Part shown: positions 17,961 through 25,636 of the stretch, piece by piece
Layout: every line of letters starts with the position of its first letter
Position numbering within the stretch: the first letter of the stretch is position 1
Source: Catellatospora sichuanensis
GTDB taxonomy: Bacteria; Actinomycetota; Actinomycetes; Mycobacteriales; Micromonosporaceae
Reading direction: 5' to 3'
Assembly: GCF_007483665.1 (NCBI RefSeq)
Contig: NZ_VIQO01000023.1
Location: forward strand, 124,001-188,000
Length of the DNA stretch: 64,000 nt
The notes under the pieces: model-generated
Told to the model about the DNA's origin: nothing
The model's database searches: none
What the model saw: only the letters and a program-made list of their open reading frames with translations
Made by a program: the position numbers and the translations under genes

Positions 17961-18266
17961 GTTGCAAGCACCGGGAAGCCTAGAGGTGATCCACGTCACC
18001 ACCCGCTAAATCGCCCTCTCCTCGCCCAGTCCGAACGCGACACCGCGCTCCCGCACTTCTGATCGTCGCGCGAGGTGGGAGTATTCGACATCTTCGATGC
18101 GCTGCGGGGACCCGCCGGTGTCGTCTAGGTATGCCTAGGCCGCCCGGACGCGTGCCTAGGAGAGCGCGGCCGGCGAAGATACGCCATCACTGCGGATGGA
18201 GGACTGCCCGCGCGAGCCGAACATCGATGTTGTCGGCAAGACAACGCACGGACTGAGGAGTCTGCG
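17961..18266. other. 306-bp divergent intergenic region
   Basis: Beyond the iron box there is no gene. It contains the short palindromic motif CCTAGG twice (GGTATGCCTAGGCC near 18127 and GTGCCTAGGAG near 18152), which might belong to a promoter for the small gene at 18267. Confidence 0.4.
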
Positions 18267-18413
18267 ATGTTCGGATCACCGGAGTTCTACTTCGATCTCG
18301 CCAAGATGCATCACAAGGAGCTCATCGACGAGGCCGCCCGGGAGCGGATCGCGGCACGCGTGCTGCGGCACCGCCGGTCGGGCGGCAAGACGCGTGACCG
18401 CGTACACCGATGA
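18267..18413 (+). CDS. Small conserved actinobacterial protein (48 aa)
   Basis: A 48-residue protein beginning MFGSPEFYFDLAKMHHKELI, then an acidic/basic helix and an Arg/Lys-rich tail ending in RVHR. GAGGAG lies 6 nt before the ATG and a strong hairpin follows the stop, so it is a real transcription unit although short. Similar tiny proteins occur widely in actinomycetes (from memory); function unknown. Probably one amphipathic helix. Confidence 0.75.
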   Translation: MFGSPEFYFDLAKMHHKELIDEAARERIAARVLRHRRSGGKTRDRVHR

Positions 18414-18423
18414 GAGCGAGCAC

Positions 18424-18459
18424 ACAGGCCCGGGAGCCCGAAAGGGGCCCCGGGCCTGT
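18424..18459 (+). terminator. Terminator after the 48-residue gene
   Basis: ACAGGCCCGGG (18424-18434) pairs with CCCGGGCCTGT (18449-18459), with an inner GCCC/GGGC stem after one bulged A and a GAAAG loop. A strong stem 10 nt after the stop. Confidence 0.8.
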
Positions 18460-18485
18460 CCGTCTGCGCCGGTACGCTGTCGCGC

Positions 18486-21227
18486 GTGGGAAGTCAGCGA
18501 GGTGGGGTGAGCTCGACGATGGTCGGGCGTGACCGTGAGCTGCGGCAGTTGACGCAGCTCGTGGCGTCACGTCGGCCGGCGGTGGTGTTCGTCGGCGGCG
18601 AGCCCGGCATCGGCAAGACCCGGCTGGTCCGGGAGCTGCTGCCGACCCTTCCCGAGCAGGCCGTGGTGCTGGTCGGCCAGGCCGAACCCGACTCCCTGGC
18701 CCGGCCGTACGAGCTGCTGCTGGACGCGATCGACGGCACCGACGGCGCCCGGGTCGACGCCGACCAGCTCGCTGCGCTCACCGACGCGCGCCGCAGCCCC
18801 GTCGAGCGTCTGCACACCGGGCTGGCACTAGTTGCCGACCTGGTCGGCGACGACCCGTCGGTGATCGTGTTCGAGGACCTGCACTGGGCCGACTCGGAGA
18901 GTGCCGCGCTGTTCGAGCGCCTGGCCGACACCGACGGCCCCCGCCTGCTCATCGGCACGTACCGGCCGGACGAGGTCAGCAGCCGGCATCCGCTGGCGTC
19001 GCTGCTGGAGCGGATGGAGCGCCGGCACGCCGTGGCGCACCTGCGGCTGGAGCGGCTGACCGAGGCGGAGACGGCGGCCCTGCTGGCCACGGTCACCGGC
19101 AAGCCGGTGTCGTACCGCACCGCCGCCGCGCTGTATCACCGCACCGGCGGCAACCCGTTCTTCCTCGAGGAACTGCTCGGCTCATGCCAGCCCGACGACC
19201 TGGACGCGCTGGTCGAGCAGCCGCTGCCGTGGAGCCTCGCCGAGGTGCTGCGCCGCCAGGTGGCCAGCCTCGACGCCGACGCGCAGCGGGTGGTCGAGGC
19301 CGCCGCGGTGCTGGGCCGCCGGGCCCCGTTCGACCTGCTGGCGACGGTTACCGGCGCCGGCGAGGACGAGCTGATCGGCGTCCTGCGCGACCTGGTGGTG
19401 CGCGGGGTGCTGGTGGAGGCCGGCGAGGACGAGTTCAGTTTCCGGCACGCGCTGGTGCGCGAGGCCATCACCGGGCAGATGCTCGGCCGCCAGCGCCGCC
19501 GCCTGCACGAGAGCGCCCTGGAGGCGCTGCTCGACGGCGGCGACGCCGACCCGGCCCTGATCGCCCATCACGCGCAGGCCGCCGGCCGGTACGCCGACAT
19601 GGTGTCCGCGGCCCGCCGCGGCGCGGTGCTGTACCTGGCCATCGGGTCGGCGTACCAGGCGTTGCAGTTGGCCGAGATGGGCATGGCCGAAGACCCCGAA
19701 GACCTGACCCTGCTGTCGGCCGCGGCCCGCGCGGCGTGGCTGGCCGGGCTGCTCGGCGACGCCGCCGGCTACGCCCAGCGCTGGCGCGACCTGGCCGGCG
19801 GGCCCGCCGACCGCGCCGACGCGCTCTACCTGCTGATCCGGCTCGCGTGGGAGACCGACGACGAGCCGTGGCTGGAGCGGGTCACCGCCGACATCGAGCG
19901 ACTCATCGCCCAGCTGCCGCCCGGCGCGGACAAGGCACGGGCGATGACCGCCGTGGCGCAGTCGGCGATGCTGCGCGACCACGACGACGAGGCCCTGGAA
20001 TGGGCCGACCGGGCCCTCGCCCTGGCGGCCGAGTTCGAGCTGCCGCAGATCCGGCTGGCCGCCCTGGTCGAGAAGGGCATCGTGCTGACCGGGCACCCCG
20101 ACCGGTCCGAGGAGGGCCGGGCGACGCTGTCCGGGCTCGTCGACGAGGCCGAGAAGCTCGGTGAGTGGGTGCTGGCCGCGCGGGCGCTGAACCGACTGGT
20201 CAACATGCCCCAGACGTCCTCGCTGACCGAGCAGGCCGAGCTGCTGGAACGGATGCGCGGCGACGCCGAGCGGGCCGGGTTCGAGTCGCTGGCCGTCGCG
20301 GCATACTTCCAGGGTCTGGCCCGGCTGGCCATGCGCGAAGGCGACCTGCAGGCCGCGATCGGCGCGCTCGACGAGGGCCGCGCCCGCGACCGCGGCTATC
20401 TCCACTCCGGCCGCCGCGCCGACTTCCACGCGGTGTTCCTCGCCGGCCTGTGCCTGGAATCGGGCACCCTCGACCGGGTGCAACGGCTGATCACCGACCT
20501 GTCGGGCATCGAGAAAGTCGACCCGATGGTGCTCGACGGCCTCGGCTTCCACCTGGCCTGCCGCCGCGGCGACCTCGACGGGGCCGACAAGCTGCTCGAC
20601 CAGGTGCTCGACGGGCTGCGCCGCCAGGCGTGGCGCAGCGGCGAGCAGGCGCATGACCTGCTGTCCGCGGCGCTGTACGTCGGGCTGCCGCTGCCCCGGC
20701 TGCGGCAGCTCGCCTCCGAACTGCTCGACGGGCAGGTCTGGGACCACTGGCGGGCGCTGGTCGAGGCGCAGCTCGCCGAGGTGTGCGGGCAGGACTCGGC
20801 GGCGCTGGACGGCTACCGTTCGGTCGCGGAGTCGCCGATGCTGGCCCTGGCCGTACGCGGCACCGCCCACCTCGGCGCGGCCCGCTGCCTGCTGGCGCTG
20901 GGCCGCGACGCCGAGGCGGCGGGCAGCGTCGAGCGCGCCGGGGAGCTGCTGCGCCGCTGGACCGGCTGGCGGGTGGAGCAGCTCGGGCAGCTGCGGGCGC
21001 AGTTGGGCCTGGCTCCCGCCGACGGCCGCCAGACGGTATCCGGCGTCGCCGCGTTGACGACCCGCGAGCGGGAAGTGGCGCTGCTGGTCGCCGACGGCCT
21101 GACCAACGCGGAGCTGGCCCGGCGGCTGTACATCTCGCCGAAGACCGCGGCCGTGCACGTGTCGAGCATCCTGCGCAAGCTCGGTGTCGCCTCCCGCACC
21201 GAGGTCACCACCGCCCTCACCCGCTGA
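18486..21227 (+). CDS. LAL-type LuxR transcriptional regulator with AAA ATPase domain
   Basis: A regulator of up to 913 residues. It has an N-terminal STAND-type ATPase with Walker [11 protein letters not shown] (about residues 38-47) and Walker [14 protein letters not shown] (about 125-137), a long TPR-like middle region, and a C-terminal LuxR HTH of about 55 residues ([20 protein letters not shown], then [11 protein letters not shown]). LAL regulators bind a ligand and ATP and activate transcription. Three starts are possible: GTG 18486, GTG 18507 and ATG 18519; the conserved domain begins MVGRDREL, at the last. It stands alone and its targets are unknown. Confidence 0.88.
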   Translation: MGSQRGGVSSTMVGRDRELRQLTQLVASRRPAVVFVGGEPGIGKTRLVRELLPTLPEQAVVLVGQAEPDSLARPYELLLDAIDGTDGARVDADQLAALTDARRSPVERLHTGLALVADLVGDDPSVIVFEDLHWADSESAALFERLADTDGPRLLIGTYRPDEVSSRHPLASLLERMERRHAVAHLRLERLTEAETAALLATVTGKPVSYRTAAALYHRTGGNPFFLEELLGSCQPDDLDALVEQPLPWSLAEVLRRQVASLDADAQRVVEAAAVLGRRAPFDLLATVTGAGEDELIGVLRDLVVRGVLVEAGEDEFSFRHALVREAITGQMLGRQRRRLHESALEALLDGGDADPALIAHHAQAAGRYADMVSAARRGAVLYLAIGSAYQALQLAEMGMAEDPEDLTLLSAAARAAWLAGLLGDAAGYAQRWRDLAGGPADRADALYLLIRLAWETDDEPWLERVTADIERLIAQLPPGADKARAMTAVAQSAMLRDHDDEALEWADRALALAAEFELPQIRLAALVEKGIVLTGHPDRSEEGRATLSGLVDEAEKLGEWVLAARALNRLVNMPQTSSLTEQAELLERMRGDAERAGFESLAVAAYFQGLARLAMREGDLQAAIGALDEGRARDRGYLHSGRRADFHAVFLAGLCLESGTLDRVQRLITDLSGIEKVDPMVLDGLGFHLACRRGDLDGADKLLDQVLDGLRRQAWRSGEQAHDLLSAALYVGLPLPRLRQLASELLDGQVWDHWRALVEAQLAEVCGQDSAALDGYRSVAESPMLALAVRGTAHLGAARCLLALGRDAEAAGSVERAGELLRRWTGWRVEQLGQLRAQLGLAPADGRQTVSGVAALTTREREVALLVADGLTNAELARRLYISPKTAAVHVSSILRKLGVASRTEVTTALTR

Positions 21228-21264
21228 CCACCCCGCCCGGCCCCGCGGCACCGCAACGCGCCGC

Positions 21265-21365
21265 GCCGTGCCGTGCCGTGCCGTGCCCAAGATCGCTCGA
21301 CTTGCCAGGCAAACGGGCGAATGCGTGTCGAAGATACGCACAGATGCCAGGCAAGTCGGCCGATC
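21265..21365. repeat. Short tandem GCCGT repeat and nested inverted repeat
   Basis: Four tandem copies of GCCGT (about 21265-21286) are followed by a nested imperfect cruciform: GATCG/CGATC (21291-21295 and 21361-21365), CGACTTGCC/GGCAAGTCG (21298-21306 and 21350-21358) and TGCGT/ACGCA (21322-21326 and 21336-21340). It lies between the LAL gene and a DoxX gene. It may terminate the LAL transcript, be a structured RNA or a dispersed element. Confidence 0.5.
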
Positions 21366-21477
21366 CAGCGCGGCGGGTCGGGTGTCCGAAAGAGATCCGG
21401 CCGGGCTGTCACATACCGGCGACGGGCCGAGTCATACCGGTGAGAGGCACCTGACAGCACGCTGAGGAGCACATCTG

Positions 21478-21825
21478 ATGTCCACCACGTACACCGTCGT
21501 CACCGTCCTGGCCGCCGCATGGGTCGGTTTCTCGGCCGCGTCCGTCTTCGCCGGGGCCAAGTGGGTCGTCGAGCCGCTGGCCGACTACGGCGTGCCCCGT
21601 TCCTGGTGGACCTGGCTCGGTGCGGCCAAGGCCGCGGGCGCACTGGGCCTGCTGGTCGGACTGTTCGTCCCGGTGGTCGGCGTGCTGGCGGGCATCGGGC
21701 TGGTGGGCTACTTCACCGGCGCGGTGATCACCGTGCTGCGCGCCAGGTCGTACGCCCACGTCCCGTTCCCGCTGCTCTACCTGGGCCCGGTCGTCGCCTC
21801 GCTGGTCCTGGCCTCCACGGCCTGA
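21478..21825 (+). CDS. DoxX family membrane protein
   Basis: A 115-residue protein with four hydrophobic helices (about residues 6-26, 42-65, 66-85 and 95-114) and the DoxX-type motif WLGAAKAAGALGLLVGLFVP. Related to the protein at 12204-12563 only at family level. GAGGAG lies about 10 nt before ATG 21478. It ends opposite the FMN-reductase gene, with a shared terminator. Function in actinomycetes is not established. Confidence 0.8.
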   Translation: MSTTYTVVTVLAAAWVGFSAASVFAGAKWVVEPLADYGVPRSWWTWLGAAKAAGALGLLVGLFVPVVGVLAGIGLVGYFTGAVITVLRARSYAHVPFPLLYLGPVVASLVLASTA

Positions 21826-21928
21826 TCAGGGCCGCCGAGGCGGGCGCCGACGCGAGGCGATTCGGCCTGCGGCTCGGGCTCAGGCACTGTAGCAACGCCG
21901 ACCGGAACCTGATGATCCACTGGTTGCC

Positions 21929-21959
21929 GCGGCCGTCCCGGATGAACCGGGACGGCCGC
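21929..21959. terminator. Bidirectional terminator between convergent genes
   Basis: GCGGCCGTCCCGG (21929-21941) and CCGGGACGGCCGC (21947-21959) form a perfect 13-bp stem with an ATGAA loop, between the DoxX gene (plus) and the FMN-reductase gene (minus). Confidence 0.85.
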
Positions 21960-21978
21960 GTGGGCCATGGTGACCTCG

Positions 21979-22539
21979 TCAGGCGGGGTACGGAGAGGTC
22001 GCCTTCGCGGCTTGCAACGCTCGCGCCCACCACGTCACCTGGTCGAGCAGTCTGCTCGCCGCGGCGGCGGCTGCTGCCGGGTCTTTCAGCCGTCCGGCGC
22101 CGTCGAACTGCTTCCACGCGGCGTGGAAGCTGACCGTGTCCCGGGTGGTGACGGCGTGCAGTTCCGCGAAGACAGGGCGCAGGTGCTCCACGGCCCGCAG
22201 GCCGCCGGAGAGACCGCCGTACGACACGAACGCGACGGGCTTGGCGTGGAACTCCCGGCCATGCGAGTCAATCATGTTCTTCAGCGCGGCCGGATAGCTG
22301 TGGTTGTATTCCGGGGTCACCACGACGAACGCATCCGCGGCGTCGAGCCGGTGCGTGAGACCGGACGATTCCGTGGTCGGCGGCGAGCCGGTCGGGTCGG
22401 CTGCCAGGTCGACCAGATCAACCCGGACGTCGTTGCGGTGCTGTGTCTCACCGACGAACCAGTCGGCCACCGTCGGGCCGAATCGTTCGGGACGGACGCT
22501 GCCGATGACGACGGCAAGCCTCACCTGGGTGTTGGGCAC
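21979..22539 (-). CDS. NAD(P)H-dependent FMN reductase / quinone-azo reductase family
   Basis: A 186-residue flavodoxin-like protein. The FMN phosphate loop is GSVRPERFG (about residue 13) and the flavin-binding TPEYNHSYPAALKNMIDS segment (about 75-92) and YGGLSGGLRA are diagnostic of the NADPH-dependent FMN reductase family. It reduces flavin, quinones or azo dyes in the cytoplasm. The GTG at 22539 has GGAG upstream. The MarR-type gene lies 89 bp upstream on the same strand and probably controls it in response to quinone or electrophile stress (inference). Confidence 0.88.
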   Translation of the reverse strand: MPNTQVRLAVVIGSVRPERFGPTVADWFVGETQHRNDVRVDLVDLAADPTGSPPTTESSGLTHRLDAADAFVVVTPEYNHSYPAALKNMIDSHGREFHAKPVAFVSYGGLSGGLRAVEHLRPVFAELHAVTTRDTVSFHAAWKQFDGAGRLKDPAAAAAAASRLLDQVTWWARALQAAKATSPYPA

Positions 22540-22628
22540 GTGTTCTCCTGAGAAAGTCTGAGCGCGAGGGCGGCTGCTGCCGACCTGCGGTCCGTCGGCT
22601 GCCGAAGCGATCGATGCGGGCGGGTCGT

Positions 22629-23084
22629 TCAGGGGAGGTCGCTGCTGCCGCCCAGATTGTCGATCATGCGGCGCAGTACGTTGAGCGCCGCGACGTATTC
22701 GGCAGTGCTGATGCCTTCGTGCATCTGGGCGTGCGCCTCGGCATTGCGGTCTCGCGCCCGCACCAGCCCGGCCTGCCCCGCGTCGGTCAGTGTCAGCCGC
22801 GCGGCATCCTGCCTCATCCACCCGCGGGCGGCCAGGTCGTCGAACACCGCTTCAAAGTCGGTGTCGAGGTCGTCGAACGGGGCCAGGCGTTGCGCGAGTG
22901 CGGCGCGGTCCCATTTTCCGGGCGAGCCGGCGACGTGGTTCAACGTCCACCAGTGCGGCTGGGTGAGATCTTCCACGGCCAGCTCCGCCCGGATACGTCC
23001 GACGACGCGCCGGTATGCCTCGCCGCTCCAGTAGCCGATGGGCTGGGTGGCGAGCTCCTGGGGGGAATAGTCCTTCATGACCAC
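22629..23084 (-). CDS. MarR-like winged-helix regulator
   Basis: A 151-residue protein with MarR-type layout: helix IGYWSGEAYRRVVGRIRAEL, the dimer region, then a wing-like stretch DDLAARGWMRQDAARLTLTDAGQAGL, where LTDAG is typical of winged HTH regulators. It likely represses itself and the downstream FMN reductase. GTG 23084 has AGGAA at proper distance; ATG 23078 is an alternative. The promoter upstream carries a palindrome on its -35. Confidence 0.7.
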   Translation of the reverse strand: MVMKDYSPQELATQPIGYWSGEAYRRVVGRIRAELAVEDLTQPHWWTLNHVAGSPGKWDRAALAQRLAPFDDLDTDFEAVFDDLAARGWMRQDAARLTLTDAGQAGLVRARDRNAEAHAQMHEGISTAEYVAALNVLRRMIDNLGGSSDLP

Positions 23085-23124
23085 GATGCCGTTCCTGTCG
23101 ATTGGCTGGACGGATACGGACCAC

Positions 23125-23153
23125 GCTAGAAGTTAAAGATCACTTGAGGTCAA
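23125..23153 (-). promoter_or_regulatory. Promoter of the MarR/FMN-reductase unit with overlapping palindrome
   Basis: Minus strand TTGACC (23153-23148), 17-bp spacer, TCTAGC (23130-23125) as -35 and -10. The -35 is embedded in the palindrome CTTGACCTCAAG, a likely site for the MarR product, so binding would block RNA polymerase. Confidence 0.5.
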
Positions 23154-23254
23154 GTCCGACCGGTTCCGCGAGTCGGGGCACACTGGCGGCGGCACCGGCA
23201 CCGCCGCGGGCAAACCGGTCGCGCACGCGAAACGATCACCGTAAGGTCGCGCCC

Positions 23255-23782
23255 GTGACCGAGGACATGTTCCGCACCGAACGGCTGACGGTGCGCCATT
23301 TTCAACCCCACGATCTCGACGACTTCGCCGCGCTGTGCGCCGACCCGGCGGTGATGCGGTACGTCGGCGACGGCTCGACCCTCGACCGGGCCGACGTCGC
23401 CTACTGGATCGAGGTGTGCGAGCGCCGGTACGCCGAACGGGGCTACGGCACGTCCGCGGTGTTCGAGCGGTCCTCGGGCGACTTCGTCGGCTACTGCGGC
23501 GTGGTCCGGGCCGGTGATCGCAACTTCGACGAGCTGGTCTACGTCTTCCACCAGCGGTTCTGGGGCGGCGGCTACGCCACGGAGGCGGGCCGGGCGATGC
23601 TGGGCCACGTCTTCGAAATCTCGTCGCTGGACGAGATCGCAGCGACCATCGACCCGGACAACCACGCCTCCATCCGGGTTGCCGGCAAGCTGGGCATGGT
23701 CGAGCAGCCGGGCAGGGACGCCGGTGACGGCGAGCCGACCAGGTTCTACGCGATCAGCCGGCAGCAGTACGCCGACCGCTGA
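23255..23782 (+). CDS. GNAT acetyltransferase, RimJ/RimL-like
   Basis: A 175-residue GNAT protein of the ribosomal-protein-alanine acetyltransferase type: TERLTVRHFQPHDLDDFAAL at the N-terminus, then the acetyl-CoA loop region FWGGGYATEAGRAML (about 110-124) and DPDNHASIRVAGKLGM (about 140-155). It transfers acetyl from acetyl-CoA to an amine. GTG 23255 and ATG 23267 are both possible starts. A perfect 16-bp palindrome at 23791-23806 follows the stop and may terminate it. Confidence 0.85.
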   Translation: MTEDMFRTERLTVRHFQPHDLDDFAALCADPAVMRYVGDGSTLDRADVAYWIEVCERRYAERGYGTSAVFERSSGDFVGYCGVVRAGDRNFDELVYVFHQRFWGGGYATEAGRAMLGHVFEISSLDEIAATIDPDNHASIRVAGKLGMVEQPGRDAGDGEPTRFYAISRQQYADR

Positions 23783-23822
23783 GCCGGCCGCTGCGGCGCG
23801 CCGCAGGTCAGGGACACCGCTC

Positions 23823-23865
23823 TTGACAACACACCTCCGTCGATGTTTTCTGTGAACGTTCACAG
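23823..23865 (+). promoter_or_regulatory. Galactanase promoter with LacI-type operator
   Basis: TTGACA at 23823-23828 is a good -35; a weak -10 would fall about 17-18 bp downstream. The perfect 16-bp palindrome CTGTGAACGTTCACAG at 23850-23865 overlaps the -10/start region. The same palindrome precedes the importer operon, so it is the operator of the LacI regulator at 31003-32016. Confidence 0.75.
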
Positions 23866-23905
23866 CTGCCGCCCGGTCTGCTGTGGATGCTCCCCCCGAT
23901 GTGTC

Positions 23906-23920
23906 TGTGAGCGACTCACA
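23906..23920 (+). promoter_or_regulatory. Second LacI-type operator before the galactanase
   Basis: TGTGAGCGACTCACA, a variant of the operator palindrome, 41 bp downstream of the first (edge to edge about four turns), between promoter and ribosome site. Two sites suggest cooperative binding or looping. Confidence 0.6.
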
Positions 23921-23934
23921 CATCAGGAGGAATC

Positions 23935-25491
23935 ATGCACAGAGCAAAGGCACTGCTGGCCGCGGCGGCACTCGCCGCGGTGGCGGCGCTGGCCGCGCCC
24001 GCGCTGCCGGCCGCGGCGGCGTCGACGGTCACCAACCCCGGGTTCGAGTCCAACGGGGCGAGCCAGACCCCGACCGGCTGGTCCGAGTCGGGCACCGTCG
24101 CGGCGTCGAAGAGCGAGGCGGGTGGGCGTAGCGGCAGCTACCGCGGCACGCACTGGTCGGCTTCGGCGTACACCGTCGAGACGTACCAGACCCTGACCGG
24201 CCTGACCACCGGCTCGTACACGTTGAGCGCCTGGGTGCGCTCGGGCGGCGGGCAGTCGGCGGCCTACCTGGCGATGAAGAACTGCGGCGGCGCGCAGGCG
24301 CAGGTCAACATCCCGACCAGCAGCAGCACCTGGGTGCAGGTGTCGGTGACGGCCAACGTCACCTCCACGTCGTGCACGCTGAGCGTCTACTCCAGCGCCT
24401 CCGCCAACCAGTGGATCAACGTGGACGACGTGACGTTCGTCAAGGGCACCACCGGCGGCACGTCGCTGCAGGTCAAGGGCGGTGACCTGTCGTCGCTGAA
24501 GAAGAACGAGGACTTCGGCGCGCTGTACTACACCAGCTCCGGAACGCAGGGCGACGCCATCGCCATCCTGAAGAACGCGGGTATGAACTACGCCCGGCTC
24601 AAGGTGTGGGTGAACCCGGCCGACGGCTACAACAACAAGGCCCGGGTGCTGACCATGGCGCAGCGGATCAAGGCGCAGGGCCTGAAACTGCTGGTCGACT
24701 TCCACTACTCCGACTCCTGGGCCGACCCGGGCAAGCAGGTCAAGCCCGCCGCCTGGGCGAACTACTCGCTGGCGCAGCTGAACACCGCGGTCTACAACCA
24801 CACCTACGACGTGCTCAACGCGCTCAAGGCGCAGGGCACCACGGCGGACATGGTGCAGGTCGGCAACGAGATCAACCCCGGCATGCTGCTGCCGACCGGC
24901 AGCACGTCCAACTGGGGCAACCTGTCCCAGCTGCTCAAGTCGGGCGTCAACGCGGTCAAGGCGGTCAACTCCTCGACGCTGGTGATGCTGCACCTGGCCG
25001 AGGGCGGCGACAACGCGACCTTCCGCTGGTGGTTCGACCAGGCCGTGGCGTACGGAGTGCCGTTCGACGTGATCGGGGCGTCGTTCTACTGCTACTGGCA
25101 CGGGCCGCTGTCGGGGCTGCAGGCCAACCTCAACGACATGGCCTCCCGGTACGGCAAGCCGGTCATCGTCGCCGAGACCGCGTACGGGTTCACCACGGCG
25201 CAGGACGACGGCGAGACCAACATCTTCAACTCGTCCATGGCGAGCACCTGCGGCTACCCGGCGAGCGCGACCGGGCAGCGCGACGCGTTCCAGGCCGTGG
25301 TGAACATCGTCAAGAACGTGCCCAACGGGCGCGGCATGGGCGTCTTCTACTGGGAACCGGCGTGGACCGCGCAGGCGGGCTCGGGCTGGGACCCGGCCAA
25401 CCCGTCGTCGGGCAACGGCTGGGAGAACCAGGCCCTGTTCGACTACAACTCCCGCGCGCTGACCGCGATGTCGGTGTACGGCTCCATGTAA
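23935..25491 (+). CDS. ganB: Secreted endo-beta-1,4-galactanase (GH53) with N-terminal CBM
   Basis: A 518-residue secreted enzyme: signal peptide 1-29 (cleavage near PAAAA), a carbohydrate-binding module at about 31-170 (VTNPGFE start, WINVDDVTF end; CBM61-like by association with GH53) and a GH53 TIM barrel from 178 onward. Acid/base Glu312 lies in VQVGNEINPGM and nucleophile Glu414 in IVAETAYGF. It cuts beta-1,4-galactan side chains of pectin outside the cell into oligosaccharides for the importer encoded at 27933-31003. AGGAGG precedes ATG 23935. It is regulated by two operator copies upstream and closed by a hairpin. Confidence 0.92.
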   Translation: MHRAKALLAAAALAAVAALAAPALPAAAASTVTNPGFESNGASQTPTGWSESGTVAASKSEAGGRSGSYRGTHWSASAYTVETYQTLTGLTTGSYTLSAWVRSGGGQSAAYLAMKNCGGAQAQVNIPTSSSTWVQVSVTANVTSTSCTLSVYSSASANQWINVDDVTFVKGTTGGTSLQVKGGDLSSLKKNEDFGALYYTSSGTQGDAIAILKNAGMNYARLKVWVNPADGYNNKARVLTMAQRIKAQGLKLLVDFHYSDSWADPGKQVKPAAWANYSLAQLNTAVYNHTYDVLNALKAQGTTADMVQVGNEINPGMLLPTGSTSNWGNLSQLLKSGVNAVKAVNSSTLVMLHLAEGGDNATFRWWFDQAVAYGVPFDVIGASFYCYWHGPLSGLQANLNDMASRYGKPVIVAETAYGFTTAQDDGETNIFNSSMASTCGYPASATGQRDAFQAVVNIVKNVPNGRGMGVFYWEPAWTAQAGSGWDPANPSSGNGWENQALFDYNSRALTAMSVYGSM

Positions 25492-25502
25492 AGAGCGACG
25501 CC

Positions 25503-25524
25503 GCCGGGTGGTAGGGCACCCGGC
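25503..25524. terminator. Terminator after the galactanase
   Basis: GCCGGGTG (25503-25510) pairs with CACCCGGC (25517-25524), loop GTAGGG, 11 nt after the stop. Confidence 0.7.
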
Positions 25525-25562
25525 GACGCCGCCGTTGACAGCCGACGCGACTGTTGCGAGTA

Positions 25563-25576
25563 TGTGAACGCTCACA
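25563..25576. promoter_or_regulatory. LacI-type operator copy between convergent genes
   Basis: TGTGAACGCTCACA, the same operator core, placed between the ends of the galactanase and beta-galactosidase genes where no start codon needs it. It may assist looping or be left from a rearrangement. Confidence 0.55.
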
Positions 25577-25636
25577 GACACATCGGCAACATGTCCGACA
25601 TCTGGCGTCACCCCGCACCGCGCGGACGACGGCCGC

